The notes: generated by a model not told the origin, from the sequence alone. Counted from the first letter of the stretch, positions 25,063-35,364 are shown. The stretch is 64,000 nucleotides of DNA from Regnicoccus_A sp014224355 (GCF_050920705.1 NZ_CP154799.1:1054001-1118000); one strand, 5' to 3'. Numbers and translations are program-made.

Positions 25063-28000
25063 TCAACCGGTGTTGCGCATGCCCGCGGCGATGCCGTTGA
25101 TGGTGAGCAGAGCTCCGCGCAGCAGTTCGCTGCGGCTGTAGGTGCGTCCATCCTGGCCTTCCCCGCTGCTGGCTTCGCTCATGGGGGGCTGTCGGTTCTG
25201 ATCGCGCAGACGCCGCAGCAGGGCCACCTGCAGATACCCCAGGGGCACGATCGTCTGGTTCCGCAGCTCGACGGAGAGCTGCAGGGCCGGATCCCCATCG
25301 AGCAGGCGGGTGTGGCCCGAGATCATCAGCACCAGATCCCGGGTGAGCACGAATTCGGCAGCGATCACTTCGAAGATCCCCTCGAAGGCCTCGCGGTGGC
25401 TGGGGCGCCCCAGGGCCTGCACATAGTGGTGGGCCAGGTCGAGATCCACCTTGGAGAGGGTCATCTCCACCTTCGAGATCAGCATCCGGAAGAAGGGCCA
25501 GCGCTGGTACAGCAGCCGCAGCAACTCCAGCTGTCCGGGGTCCTCGGTCAGTTCCTCCTCCAGGGCCGCCCCAACACCGAACCAGCTGGGCAGAAGGAAA
25601 CGGCTCTGGGTCCAGCCGAACACCCAGGGGATCGCCCGGAGGCTGGAGAGGTCCTTGGCGCCACTCTTGCGGCGGGCGGGGCGGCTGGAGATCTGCAGCT
25701 TGCTGATCTCCTCGATCGGCGTGACCTGCTGGAAGAACGCCACCAGGTCGGGGTTTTCATGCACCAGCCGGCGGTAATGAACCCTGGAGCGGGCCGCCAG
25801 GCGGCCCATCAACTCGTTCCAGGTGGGGGTGTCATCGACGCTGGTGCTCACCAGGCTGTTCTGCAGCACGGCTGTGGTCACCGTTTCGAGGTTGTAGAGC
25901 GCCAGTTCAGGCAGGGAGTACTTGGAGGCCAGCACTTCCCCCTGCTCGGTGATCTTGATGCGGCCGTTGAGGGTGCCACTGGGCTGGGCCAGGATCGCCT
26001 GGTAGGCCGGTCCGCCCCCCGTCCCACCGAGCCACCACGGCCGTGGAAAATGCACAGGGCCACATCGTGCTCGCAGGCCAGCCGCTGCAGGGCGATCTGG
26101 GCCTTGTGAATTTCCCAGTTGCTGGAGAGGAACCCCGAGTCCTTGTTGCTGTCGGAATAGCCGAGCATCACCTCCTGAAGGGGCTTGTCGGATTCGGAGC
26201 TGCTGGCCAGCAGGGTTCGGTAGAAGGGTTCGCTGAACAGGCGTTGCATCACCGCCGGGGCGCGCTGCAGATCCTCCACCGTCTCGAACAGGGGCACCAC
26301 CAGCAGCTGGGTCTGCACGGCCTTGGGGTCCACCAGACCGGCCTCCTTGGCCAGCAGCATCACTTCGAGCAGATCGGAGACCGTGTGCGCCATCGAGATG
26401 ATGTAGCTGCGGCAGATGCGCGGGCCGAATTCCTCCTGCAGCCGCTGCAGCATGCGGAACACAGCGAAGGTTTCGTCGGTCGCGGGGCTCCAGCGGGCGG
26501 CTGGGGGCAGCAGCGGCCGCCGGGTCTGCAGTTCCTGGAGCAGCCACTGCACCCGCTGTTCCTCGTCCATGTCCCCGTAGGGGACGGGCAGTTGCAGGTA
26601 GCGGGTCAGTTCGTCGAGCGCATCGCTGTGGCGGGTGCTCTCCTGGCGGATGTCGAGACTGGCCAGGCAGAAGGCGAAGATGTGGACCTGGCTGAGCAGG
26701 GTCTGCAGGGGTGCACAGCTCAGGCCTGTGGTCTCGAGGCTGTCGCGCAGCAGTTCCAGGTCCTGGCGCAGCTCGTTCACCGAGCCGTAGTGCAGTTCGG
26801 GCGGGGCGGCGGCCATCGGCCCGGTGCCTGTGATCAGCACAGCCGGCCCGGCGTTGTCGCAGGGGGATTCCCAGCCGGCTTCGGCCAGCTGCTGGTTGCG
26901 CTGATGGGTCAGGCGCAACCGCTCCACGATGTAGCTGAGCTTGAGGCGGTAGGGCTCGAGCCGGTAACGGGCCGCCCGCTCCTCGTAGATCTCGGGGAAC
27001 CGCAGGCGGTCCATCTCCAGAGACTCGAGCAGGGGGGCGCTCACCTGGGACCACTGCATCGAGATGCTCAGCTGGTCGCGCAGGCCCTGCACCGCCGTGA
27101 TGTAGCGCTCGATCATCAGCTGACGCTGATAGCAGGCGGTACGCCAGGTGATGTCGGGGGTGACGGAAGGGTTGCCATCGCGGTCGGAGCCCACCCAGGA
27201 GCCGAAGGTGCAGAAGGCATCCCGCGGCGCCACCACGTCCGGGTAGCTGCCGCTGAGGGCATTGATGATGCGCTGGCGCAACAGCGGCATCGCATCGAAG
27301 AGCACCTGCTGGAAGTAGTGGAGCGCGTAGTCCACCTCGTCGAGCACCGAGGGTTTGAACTGGTGCAGCTCGTCGGTGCGCCACCAGAGCCGGATCTCCT
27401 CCTCCAGCTGCAGCCTGAGGCTGCGTTCGTCCTGCAGTTCGGTGGGACTGTCCTGCTGAAGGCGATGAATCAGTGCCGCCACGCGCCGCTGTTTGTGACG
27501 CACGGTATGGCGCACGATCTCCGTGGGGTGTGCCGTGAACACCAGGCGGATGTCGAGTTCCCGCAGCAGGTTCTCGATCTGGGCCGGAGGAACGTTCAGT
27601 CCCCGCAGCCGCGTGAACAGCTCCCGGAAGGTGGCGGGATCGGTCTGACTGGCGAGCGGGGGCGCGAAGGGATCGGGGCTGGTGGGAGGGGCGGTCTCCT
27701 GCAGGCTGGCGAGATAGCTGTCTTCCTCGATGTGCTGCTCGAGGATGTTCACCAGCTGGAAGTACAGGGAGAAGGCGCGGGCGGCCGCGATCGCCTCCGA
27801 GAGGTCCATCTCCCTGATCAGCTGGACGATGGCCGCGGTGGTATCCAGAGTTCCATCGGCGGCCTCCGTCGGGTCACTCAGCCGCTTGAGGCGCAGCAAC
27901 CTCTCGGACTGATCGGGCGGACATTCGCTGCGCAGAACTGTTCGCCACAGGTCTTCGACCAGCTCCAGCCGCTCTCCCAGCAGCCTGGTGACACGGGGAG

Positions 28001-28106
28001 ATGGAGCCGTTGGCACGGCCTGGGAAGCCTGGGCGAGAACGGCTGATGGGGCGGACAGGGGCTGCCGCATGGGGGCCGACGCAGGCGAGGAAGGCTCCAT
28101 GATCAT
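25063..28106 (-). pseudogene. ppc: Phosphoenolpyruvate carboxylase, one-base frameshift
   Basis: PEPC carboxylates PEP to oxaloacetate and refills the split TCA cycle of cyanobacteria. Residues 1 to about 700 are open from 28106 (FTAHPTEIVRHTVRHKQRR, GSWVGSDRDGNPSVTP), up to HGRGGSVGRG; the rest (GGPAYQAILAQPSGT to the C-terminal MRNTG) is open in a second frame to 25063. The break is at six C (26015-26020, + strand) where seven would give SVGRGGGPAYQ and a 1014-residue protein. As ppc is normally indispensable here, a sequence error is likely. The start overlaps the gshA stop as ATGA. Confidence 0.92.
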
Positions 28107-29257
28107 CCCAAAGGGTGAGAAGTCGCCGTGTTGCGTGGTGCTGGTTCCGCTTCCGCCAGCTGCATGGCCTCGGCTTCATCCGAGAGGATCTCAGCCAGAG
28201 GCAGGCCTTGGGCGTGCCTCTCCAGCCAGCGCATCGCTTCATTGCCCTGTCCCAGGATCAACTGGAGCGGCTCAAGCCAGGGGCTCAGGCCGAGCTCGGC
28301 GGCGAGGGGTGCCATCCCATCGAGCTCCCGTTGAATCCAGCTGGCGGCCTCGATCTCTTCCCCCGAGCGCCAGTCGCTGAGCGTGGCCTTCAGGCTCAGG
28401 CGGGCGGCGGCACGGTCGTTGCGGTCGGCAAGCTGGGCCAGCCGATCCGGCCCCAGTGAGCTGGCCAGCAGAGGATCGTGGGCCGCAGGATTCTCCAGCA
28501 TCTGGAGCAGGCGCAGTTCCGCGAACACGGTGACGGCCAGGAGCTGGCGCGGTTGGCTGATCAGATCACAGATCCGGATCTCCAGCCGGTTGAGGTCGTG
28601 GGGTCGATTCTCCCCATTGGGTCGCACGGAGGTCCAGAGATGACGCACGTTGCGCATGGACCCGGCGGCCAGCTGGGCCTCCATCCACTGGATGTAGTGC
28701 TGATGATCGAGAAACAGCGGCACCCTGGCCGGCGTGAGCGGAAACTGCAGCCAGCGCTGGGAGTGGGCACCGGTGACGACCCCATCGAGGAAGGGTGAGC
28801 TGGCACTGAGGGCCAGCAGCAGGGCCCCCTCGCAGCGCAACAGCCGACAGCCGGCGAACAGGCCGTCCATCTCGGTGAGCCCCAGGTTGATGTGCACACT
28901 GGCGGTCACCACCCGGGTGCCGTAGGTGGCCTCGATGTAGCCGTGGTAGGGGTTGGTGGGATCGGAGCGCTCGAAGCGCCGGCTGTCCCCGCGGCTGAGG
29001 GTGCTGCCTGGGAGCAGCGTCAGGCTCCGCTCGTTCAGCCAGCGGCGCAGGCGTCTGCGGGGCTCCAGCAGCAGCTCCAGCTGGTGGCCGTAGTCGGCAT
29101 CCGGCGAGGTGATGTACTCGAGGTTGCGGTGGTCGGGTTCGGTGACGAAGCCCTCCAGATCGGTGGCGGCCTGCTCCGCCACGCCCACCACCGTGCCGTC
29201 GGCCCTGCCGGTGAACAGTTCCACCTCGAAGCCCTTGAGCAGGAGACGATCGTTCAT
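28103..29257 (-). CDS. gshA: Glutamate-cysteine ligase, cyanobacterial type
   Basis: 384 residues. It makes gamma-glutamylcysteine, the first step to glutathione. Conserved blocks are LKGFEVELFTGRADG, PDHRNLEYITSPDADYGHQL and RFERSDPTNPYHGYIE. It overlaps trpE upstream and ppc downstream, each by the 4-nt ATGA arrangement, so the three are translationally coupled. Confidence 0.92.
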   Translation of the reverse strand: MNDRLLLKGFEVELFTGRADGTVVGVAEQAATDLEGFVTEPDHRNLEYITSPDADYGHQLELLLEPRRRLRRWLNERSLTLLPGSTLSRGDSRRFERSDPTNPYHGYIEATYGTRVVTASVHINLGLTEMDGLFAGCRLLRCEGALLLALSASSPFLDGVVTGAHSQRWLQFPLTPARVPLFLDHQHYIQWMEAQLAAGSMRNVRHLWTSVRPNGENRPHDLNRLEIRICDLISQPRQLLAVTVFAELRLLQMLENPAAHDPLLASSLGPDRLAQLADRNDRAAARLSLKATLSDWRSGEEIEAASWIQRELDGMAPLAAELGLSPWLEPLQLILGQGNEAMRWLERHAQGLPLAEILSDEAEAMQLAEAEPAPRNTATSHPLG

Positions 29258-30783
29258 GAACCGCTTCCCTGCAGGCAGGCCAGAGCCTTGAGCAGGCCGC
29301 GGGCCTTGTTCAGGGTTTCCTGGTATTCGGCGGCCGGCTGGGAGTCGGCCACCAGTCCTGCGCCGGCCTGCACCTGCACCCGCCAGCCACCTGCGCCGTC
29401 GGGGAGCACCACCATGGTGCGGATCGTGATGGCGGTGTTGAGGGCGCCGGCCAGATCCACCGCTCCGTAGACCCCGGAATAGGGGCCGCGGGCATCCGGT
29501 TCGTGGGCGTGGATGAGCTGCATGGCCCGGATCTTGGGCGCGCCGCTGACTGTTCCGGCGGGGAAGGCGGCCTTGAGCAGATCCCAGACGTCCTGGTTGG
29601 GATCGAGCAGGCCCTCCACCTGACTGACGATGTGCATCACGTGGGAGTAACGCTCGACAACCATCAGCTCGGTGACCCGGACACTGCCCGGCCTGCAGAC
29701 CCGGCCCAGGTCGTTGCGACCCAGGTCCACCAGCATCACGTGCTCGGCGCGCTCCTTGGGGTCGGACAGCAGCTCCTGCTCCAGAGCCAGGTCCTCGGCC
29801 TCGTCGGCTCCGCGGGGGCGAGTGCCGGCGATCGGGCGCAGTGAAGCCTGGATGCCGCCGGTCACCGGTTCGGCCTTCACCATCACCTCCGGGCTCGAGC
29901 CGATCAGATACCAGCCGCCGAAGTTGAAGAAAGCCATGTAGGGCGATGGGTTCACCATCCGCAGGCTGCGGTACAGCTCGAAGGGATCCCGATGGATGCG
30001 CGTCTCCAGCCGTTGGCTGAGCACCAGTTGGAACACGTCACCCGCGGCGATGTGCTCCCGGGCGGCCACCACCGCCGCCTCGAAATCGGCCTGGGTTCGG
30101 TTGCTGCGGGTGTCCAGGTCCTGCTCGGGCTCAGCCTCCCACTGCAGGGGTGTGACGCCAGCCGGCAGGGGGCCGTGCATGCGCTCCTCAAGCGACTGAA
30201 TCCTGGCGGCGGCCTCAGCGTAGGCCGCCAGGGGATCGGCCCCAGTGCTGAGGTCGGCATAGGCCACGGCCGTGATCTGTCGCTTCACCTGGTCGAATAC
30301 CAGCAGGCTGTCGGCCAGCATCCAGCAGCCGTCGGGAGGGCCCTCGGGATCACTGGGATGGACCGGCACGCTGGGCTCGATCCAGCGGATCAGCTCATAG
30401 CCCCAGAAACCGAACAGTTGCCCCAGGGGTGGCAACCCGGGGATGACCGTGGGATGGATCGAGGCCAGGCAGCCAGCCAGCAGCTCGAAGGGATTCCCTT
30501 GAAACTGCGTCTGGCGGCCATCGCGCCAGCACTGCTGTCCGCTGTCTCCGCGGGCGGTGAAAGTCCAGACCGGATCGGACACCACGACGCTCCAGCGCCC
30601 CAGCCGCTCGCCCCCCTCCACCGACTCCAGCAGCACGCCATGGCTGCTGGAGGCCCCCACCTTCAGCCAGGTGGTGAGAGGGGTTTCCAGATCAGCAGGC
30701 CAGCGCTTCCAGAGAGGGATGAAGGTGCTGTCGTTGCCGTCCGCCGCCTGGGCAAGGAATGCGTTGCGATCGGGGAAGGGCAT
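29254..30783 (-). CDS. trpE: Anthranilate synthase component I
   Basis: 509 residues from the ATG at 30783 (MPFPDRNAFLAQAADGND); an upstream start at 30816 would lie in a terminator hairpin and was rejected. It converts chorismate to anthranilate with TrpG. Chorismate-binding signatures are present: LRPIAGTRPRGADEAEDL, DLGRNDLGRVC, and PAGTVSGAPKIRAM. A terminator-like hairpin ends 17 nt before the start codon. Confidence 0.94.
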   Translation of the reverse strand: MPFPDRNAFLAQAADGNDSTFIPLWKRWPADLETPLTTWLKVGASSSHGVLLESVEGGERLGRWSVVVSDPVWTFTARGDSGQQCWRDGRQTQFQGNPFELLAGCLASIHPTVIPGLPPLGQLFGFWGYELIRWIEPSVPVHPSDPEGPPDGCWMLADSLLVFDQVKRQITAVAYADLSTGADPLAAYAEAAARIQSLEERMHGPLPAGVTPLQWEAEPEQDLDTRSNRTQADFEAAVVAAREHIAAGDVFQLVLSQRLETRIHRDPFELYRSLRMVNPSPYMAFFNFGGWYLIGSSPEVMVKAEPVTGGIQASLRPIAGTRPRGADEAEDLALEQELLSDPKERAEHVMLVDLGRNDLGRVCRPGSVRVTELMVVERYSHVMHIVSQVEGLLDPNQDVWDLLKAAFPAGTVSGAPKIRAMQLIHAHEPDARGPYSGVYGAVDLAGALNTAITIRTMVVLPDGAGGWRVQVQAGAGLVADSQPAAEYQETLNKARGLLKALACLQGSGS

Positions 30784-30800
30784 CACAGCAACGGGCAGAC

Positions 30801-30825
30801 AAAAAAAACGGGGCACCCGGCCCCG
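30801..30825 (-). terminator. Rho-independent terminator between psaD and trpE
   Basis: On the minus strand the stem CGGGGC / GCCCCG with loop CGGGT is followed by eight T. It lies about 90 nt after the psaD stop and only 17 nt before the trpE start. It ends psaD transcripts; because it is in the trpE leader it could also attenuate trpE. Confidence 0.85.
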
Positions 30826-30914
30826 CCTTTCTAAGGGTTGGAGGAATCAGGCCAGAGGGCCGATCCCCCAAGGAGATTCCAGGATGGATCAAGAAGCGCA
30901 CCCAGGCCCGGAAT

Positions 30915-31346
30915 TCAGGAATCGAAGGTGTTGCGGCCGGAGAACTTGAGGGTGGAGGGATCGGGGTTCTCTCCGATGCTGCGGGGGTTGTGACCCACGA
31001 TCGGACGACCTTCGTTCACTTTCTCGGGGAAGACACCATCTTTGGGGTGCAGGTATTCGGTATCACCGCCGGGGAAGATGCGGTAGATCTTGAAATCCTC
31101 GATGCGTGGCTTGAACTTGGTACGCAGCTGGGTACCGAGGGCAAGGCACTGCTCCTTGCGGGAGAAGTACATGATGTTCTCGCCTTCGTTCATCTCTGCA
31201 GCTCCACCGGTGGGAAGCTCAAACACCTGGCCCTTGGCGCTGGTCCAGGTGATGGCGTACTTCTCCTCGGTTTCGGCGGAGTTGAGCAGACCGCCCGTGC
31301 TGCCGATGGACTTGGGAAGTTGACCGCTCAGCGCCGTTGCTGTCAT
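30915..31346 (-). CDS. psaD: Photosystem I reaction centre subunit II
   Basis: 143 residues from the ATG at 31346 (MTATALSGQLPKSIGSTGG). PsaD is a stromal-side PSI protein that docks ferredoxin. The region ITWTSAKGQVFELPTGGAA, the basic stretch RTKFKPRIEDFKIYRIFP and EYLHPKDGVFPEKVNEGR are typical. It has its own terminator and a leader with a direct repeat, fitting a strongly expressed single gene. Confidence 0.97.
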   Translation of the reverse strand: MTATALSGQLPKSIGSTGGLLNSAETEEKYAITWTSAKGQVFELPTGGAAEMNEGENIMYFSRKEQCLALGTQLRTKFKPRIEDFKIYRIFPGGDTEYLHPKDGVFPEKVNEGRPIVGHNPRSIGENPDPSTLKFSGRNTFDS

Positions 31347-31362
31347 GGCTGTTGGGGGTGTT

Positions 31363-31395
31363 GAGTCGGCGGACCCGTCGGGGAGTCGGCGGACC
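31363..31395 (-). repeat. 13-bp direct repeat in the psaD leader
   Basis: GAGTCGGCGGACC occurs at 31363-31375 and again at 31383-31395 (+ strand), exactly 20 bp apart. It lies 17-49 nt upstream of the psaD start. The spacing of about two helical turns suits a protein binding site, but no known motif is matched. Confidence 0.6.
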
Positions 31396-31462
31396 ATGTC
31401 GGCTGGAAGCTAGCACTGCAATCTTGGCCCCCCTGGCTGCTGCCCCGCTCTCTTCACACCCG

Positions 31463-32854
31463 TCAACAAACGTCTGTGTCGTGGACGGTTTCACCCCCCG
31501 CCACGGGAAAGAACACGGTCAGACCCTGGCCGGCCCGTTCCGTGAAACGTCCTCCCAGGCTGTGGAAGAGGCGCTGGGTGGCCTGGCGGCTCAGTTGCAG
31601 GCTGCCCGTGAGGGGATTCCAGCGCAGCACCGGACCAACATCGTCGGCCGTGTCTTCTTCGGGTGTGCTGGCCAAGGTCGTTGCGCCCCCGGGCGGTTCG
31701 GTGCAGCGCAGCTGCAGCTTCAGGCGCGAGCCTGCGGGTTGCAGGCGGATCAGCACCGTGCTGCCCGAGGGCAGACTGCGGATGAAGCGATCCACCAGCC
31801 CCCCAAGCATCGTCTCGAGCCGGTTCGGGTCGCTCAGCACCGGTGGCAGCTGGCCGCTGATCGCCAGCTCCAGTTTCAGTCCACGGCGCCTCAGCTGCCG
31901 TTGCCAGAGCTCTTCGAACCCTTGCAACAGCTCGGCCAGGTCGGTGCGGGCCAGGGTCTGGTGGGGCCGTGGCCGCCGCTGCAGCTCGGCGGCATGGAAG
32001 ATCAGGCCGAAACGGTCGATCTGTTCGCTGCATTCCCCGTCGATCTGCTCCAGCCGTTGGCGAACCACAGGCGGCAGGTCGGTGCGCCGCAGCACCGAGC
32101 GGATCAGGGTGCGGATCGTGGCCAGGGGCGTGCGCACCTCGTGGGTGAGGGCCTCCAGCAGGGCCAGTTCCCCGTTGCTCACCGCCCGGTCGTCTTCCTG
32201 ACCCTGCACCAGGGGCTGCAGAGTCAGGCTCGGGGCCATCGCCGCCAGCCGCTCAGCCAGCCTCGGCCAGAAGCGCAGTGCTGTGCTCTCCTCGCTGCGC
32301 AGGGGGCCGAGCTCCTGGAGGGCCTTGCGCAAGCGCAGGGCCGACCGGGGGTCCGTGGCCCTCAGGCGCTCATCCACCAGAGCCAGGGTTTCCGAGAGGG
32401 TGGTGGGATCGAAGCGAAGCACCAGCCGCCGCTGCTGTGGGCTGCCTTCGAGGGCCATGGCCAGCTGCAGCTGGGGCGTGATCAGTACGAGCAGGGGGTC
32501 TGTGCCGTCTTCGGGCTCCAGGGCCAGGCGTTCGTAGGGGTTGGCGCCGCCGGGGGGGCCTGGTTTCGCTGCGGATTCCGCTCCGGGCAGCAAGGGACCT
32601 GATGGGCGCAGGCCAGTGCCGATCTGAGCCGGAGCCCACACCCAGCCCTGCAACTGCTCCAGCAGCGCGGGCTCGTAGAGGGCCGGCAGCGGTGAGGCCA
32701 GCCAGACGCCCCGCAGCGGTTGCAACGGAAGCAGGAAATCGTCCTGCAGGGTGGCCAGCGCGGCCCACCACTGGCGCCGCACCGTGTCGTCATCGCTGCG
32801 GCCCGGCGGGACTCCCTGCGACAGCCTGGCCTGCAGGACGGCCAGGCTCACCAT
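31463..32854 (-). CDS. Two-component sensor histidine kinase
   Basis: 463 residues from the ATG at 32854. The phosphoacceptor motif is LTHEVRTPLATIRTLIRSV (about residue 250), followed by DPNRLETMLGGLVDRFI (N box) and a C-terminal ATPase domain ending in GQGLTVFFPV. No membrane segment is evident, so it is probably cytoplasmic; the N-terminal 230 residues are an unidentified sensor part. The start overlaps the rodA end by 7 nt. No response regulator lies beside it. Confidence 0.8.
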   Translation of the reverse strand: MVSLAVLQARLSQGVPPGRSDDDTVRRQWWAALATLQDDFLLPLQPLRGVWLASPLPALYEPALLEQLQGWVWAPAQIGTGLRPSGPLLPGAESAAKPGPPGGANPYERLALEPEDGTDPLLVLITPQLQLAMALEGSPQQRRLVLRFDPTTLSETLALVDERLRATDPRSALRLRKALQELGPLRSEESTALRFWPRLAERLAAMAPSLTLQPLVQGQEDDRAVSNGELALLEALTHEVRTPLATIRTLIRSVLRRTDLPPVVRQRLEQIDGECSEQIDRFGLIFHAAELQRRPRPHQTLARTDLAELLQGFEELWQRQLRRRGLKLELAISGQLPPVLSDPNRLETMLGGLVDRFIRSLPSGSTVLIRLQPAGSRLKLQLRCTEPPGGATTLASTPEEDTADDVGPVLRWNPLTGSLQLSRQATQRLFHSLGGRFTERAGQGLTVFFPVAGGETVHDTDVC

Positions 32855-34122
32855 CGCCGATGGGGCGCTCGGCCATGGCGGGACACCGAGGCGCACAGCC
32901 CCAGGGAGATGAAGTTGACGAGCATCGCCGAGCGCCCGTAACTCAGCCAGGGCAGGGGAATGCCGGTGATCGGGCCCAGGCCGATGGTCATGTTGATGTT
33001 CACCACCACCTGGAACATCAGCATCGCCCCGATGCCCACAACCACCAGGGATTCGTAATCGTTGCGTGCCCCCCCGGCGATCTGGAGGAGGCGCCACATC
33101 AGCACCACGAAGCCCACCACCACCAACATCGAGCCGATGAAACCGGTTTCCTCCCCCAGGGCACTGAAGATGAAATCGGTGTGCTGCTCAGGGATGAAGC
33201 GCAGCAGGGTGAGATGACCCTGCATCAGGCCGGTGCCCCAGAGCCCCCCCGAGCCGATGCCCACCGTGCTCTGCAGGAGGTGGTAGCCACCTCCGAGGGG
33301 ATCCTGGGAAGGATCGAGAAACATGGTCAGCCGCGCTCGCTGGTGCTCCTTGAGGCCGTGGGACCAAAGCCAGGGGGTGCCCAGGGCGAACACCCCCTGA
33401 ATCAGAACGGTGAGGGAAGCCGCCTGGGCCTTCCAGGGGAGGCTGCGCCAGGCCAGCAGGCCCATGGCGGGGATCCAGGCCACCAGCGCCCAGGGAATGG
33501 TGCCGGCGAGGATCGCTGTGACCAGTGGCGAGAGCAGGAGCAGCAGCCAGGCCCCGGGCATCCCCGACCAGAACATCATCACCAGCAGCAAGGCGCCGAA
33601 CACCAGGGAGGTGCCCAGGTCGGGCTGGACGAACACCAGCAGCCAGGGCACGCTGATCATCGCCACGGGGCGGATCAGATCCACCGGACGCTCCACAGGA
33701 TGGCGGGCGAGCACCCCAGCCAGCAGCAGGATCGCGGCCACCTTGGCGAATTCCGAGGGCTGCACGTTGAAGCCGGCGATGTTGATCCAGCTCTGGGCAC
33801 CGAGGGCGCTCACCCCCACCACCCGTACTGCCACAAGGCTCGCCACCATGACCCCATAGATCAGCCAGCGGAACGGCTGGTAACGCTCCAGCGGGATCCG
33901 GGCCAGCACGAGGGCGAGGCCCAGGCCCACCGCCGCGGTGATCCAGTGCTGGTACCAGACGGCATAGGGGGCCTGGCGCTGGGTGCTGGCGATCAGGAGG
34001 CCGGCCACTGCCACCATGGCCAGGGGAATGCCCCACAGCACCAGATCCACCCCCTCGAGAGGCCGCCGCCGGGACGGCCGCGCCGTCGAGAACATGCTGC
34101 GCCGGGTGCCCAGCCAGGCCAT
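32848..34122 (-). CDS. rodA: RodA/FtsW family peptidoglycan polymerase
   Basis: 424 residues with about ten membrane segments. RodA is a SEDS glycosyltransferase that extends peptidoglycan along the cell wall. Signatures include NIAGFNVQPSEFAKVA, FVQPDLGTSLV, IPEQHTDFIFSALGEETGF and the late TGIPLPWLSYGRSAM. It lies 5 nt after mrp and overlaps the kinase gene, suggesting one transcript. Confidence 0.92.
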   Translation of the reverse strand: MAWLGTRRSMFSTARPSRRRPLEGVDLVLWGIPLAMVAVAGLLIASTQRQAPYAVWYQHWITAAVGLGLALVLARIPLERYQPFRWLIYGVMVASLVAVRVVGVSALGAQSWINIAGFNVQPSEFAKVAAILLLAGVLARHPVERPVDLIRPVAMISVPWLLVFVQPDLGTSLVFGALLLVMMFWSGMPGAWLLLLLSPLVTAILAGTIPWALVAWIPAMGLLAWRSLPWKAQAASLTVLIQGVFALGTPWLWSHGLKEHQRARLTMFLDPSQDPLGGGYHLLQSTVGIGSGGLWGTGLMQGHLTLLRFIPEQHTDFIFSALGEETGFIGSMLVVVGFVVLMWRLLQIAGGARNDYESLVVVGIGAMLMFQVVVNINMTIGLGPITGIPLPWLSYGRSAMLVNFISLGLCASVSRHGRAPHRRW

Positions 34123-34127
34123 CGTGA

Positions 34128-35234
34128 TCAGGCGGCGGCCAGGCTGAGGCTGGTGATCCGCTGGGCCAGGGACTGGAAGGCGCGGGCAGTGGCCGACTCG
34201 GGTCGAGCGATCACCACCGGCCTGCCCTGGTCACCCCCATCCACCACGGCCATCTCGAGGGGCAGCTCGGCCAGCAGGGGCACGTTGGCTTCGGCGGCCA
34301 GGGTGGCCCCACCGCCACTGCCGAAGATGGCGTAACTGGCCTCGGGCCTGTCGGGGGGGATGAAGGTGCTCATGTTCTCGACAACGCCCAGCACGGGAAC
34401 ACCCATCTGCAGGAACATCGCCAGGCCGCGGCGGGCGTCCTGCAGGGAGACCCGCTGGGGTGTGGTCACGATCACCACGCCGGCCATCGGCACCGCCTGG
34501 GCGAGCGTGAGCTGGGCATCGCCGGTGCCGGGTGGCAGGTCCACCACCAGCACGTCGCGCTCCCCCCAGTCGGCCTGGTAAAGAAACTGACGGATGATGC
34601 CGTTGAGCATCGGGCCCCGCCACACCACCGGTTGGTTCTCCTGGATCAGCAGGCCCATCGACACCATGCCGATGCCGCAGGTCTCGATCGGCACCAGCAC
34701 CTGCTCGTTGCCGCTGCCGCGCACCTCCGGGGTGCGGTCGGCCACCCCGAGCATGGTCGGGGCGTTCGGGCCGTAGATGTCGGCATCCAGCAGACCCACC
34801 CGAAGACCGCTCTGGGCCAGGGCGCAGGCCAGGTTCACCGCCACGGTGCTTTTGCCCACGCCTCCCTTGCCACTGCTCACGGCGATGATCCGGCCCACGC
34901 CGGGGATGCCCTGGCGCTCGGGCAGGTTGCCGCCGCCACCGGGGCCGTGGCCCGCGCCACCGATCGGTGACCCCTCAGGCCGCCCGCCTCCGCTGGGCTG
35001 GGCCAGCTCGATCTGCACTTCCTCGATGCTCTCGAGCGCCATCAGCGCCGCGCGGGCTTCGGCGGCGATGCGCTCCCGCTGGCTGGTGGCATAGCCCGGC
35101 AGGGCCAGGCTGAAGACCACACGGCTTCCCTGGGGACGCACCTGCTGGATCCAGCCCAGTTCGAGCAGACTCTGCCCCGTGCCCGCATCGCAGAGGGGCT
35201 CAAGGGCGGCAAGGGCCTGTTCAGCGGTGGCCAT
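34128..35234 (-). CDS. mrp: Mrp/NBP35-type iron-sulfur carrier ATPase
   Basis: 368 residues. An N-terminal MIP18/DUF59-like domain (about 1-80) is joined by a Gly-rich linker to the P-loop domain (SSGKGGVGKSTVAVNLA, near 120). DADIYGPNAPTMLG, DLPPGTGD and VVENMSTF are conserved. The family carries Fe-S clusters to apoproteins. The typical CxxC near the C-terminus is not visible, as in many Mrp proteins that lack it. It is divergent from hemF. Confidence 0.9.
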   Translation of the reverse strand: MATAEQALAALEPLCDAGTGQSLLELGWIQQVRPQGSRVVFSLALPGYATSQRERIAAEARAALMALESIEEVQIELAQPSGGGRPEGSPIGGAGHGPGGGGNLPERQGIPGVGRIIAVSSGKGGVGKSTVAVNLACALAQSGLRVGLLDADIYGPNAPTMLGVADRTPEVRGSGNEQVLVPIETCGIGMVSMGLLIQENQPVVWRGPMLNGIIRQFLYQADWGERDVLVVDLPPGTGDAQLTLAQAVPMAGVVIVTTPQRVSLQDARRGLAMFLQMGVPVLGVVENMSTFIPPDRPEASYAIFGSGGGATLAAEANVPLLAELPLEMAVVDGGDQGRPVVIARPESATARAFQSLAQRITSLSLAAA

Positions 35235-35364
35235 CCATGGGTGCCGGCATCAGGGACGATCCTAGGGGCCGCCCCCATGACAGAGGCTCTCGAAGGCTTG
35301 TGCGCCGGTTCGGCTGGCTGGAATGGTGGAGAGGTTTCGGACGTCCGGCGGGGCGTGATCCTCA

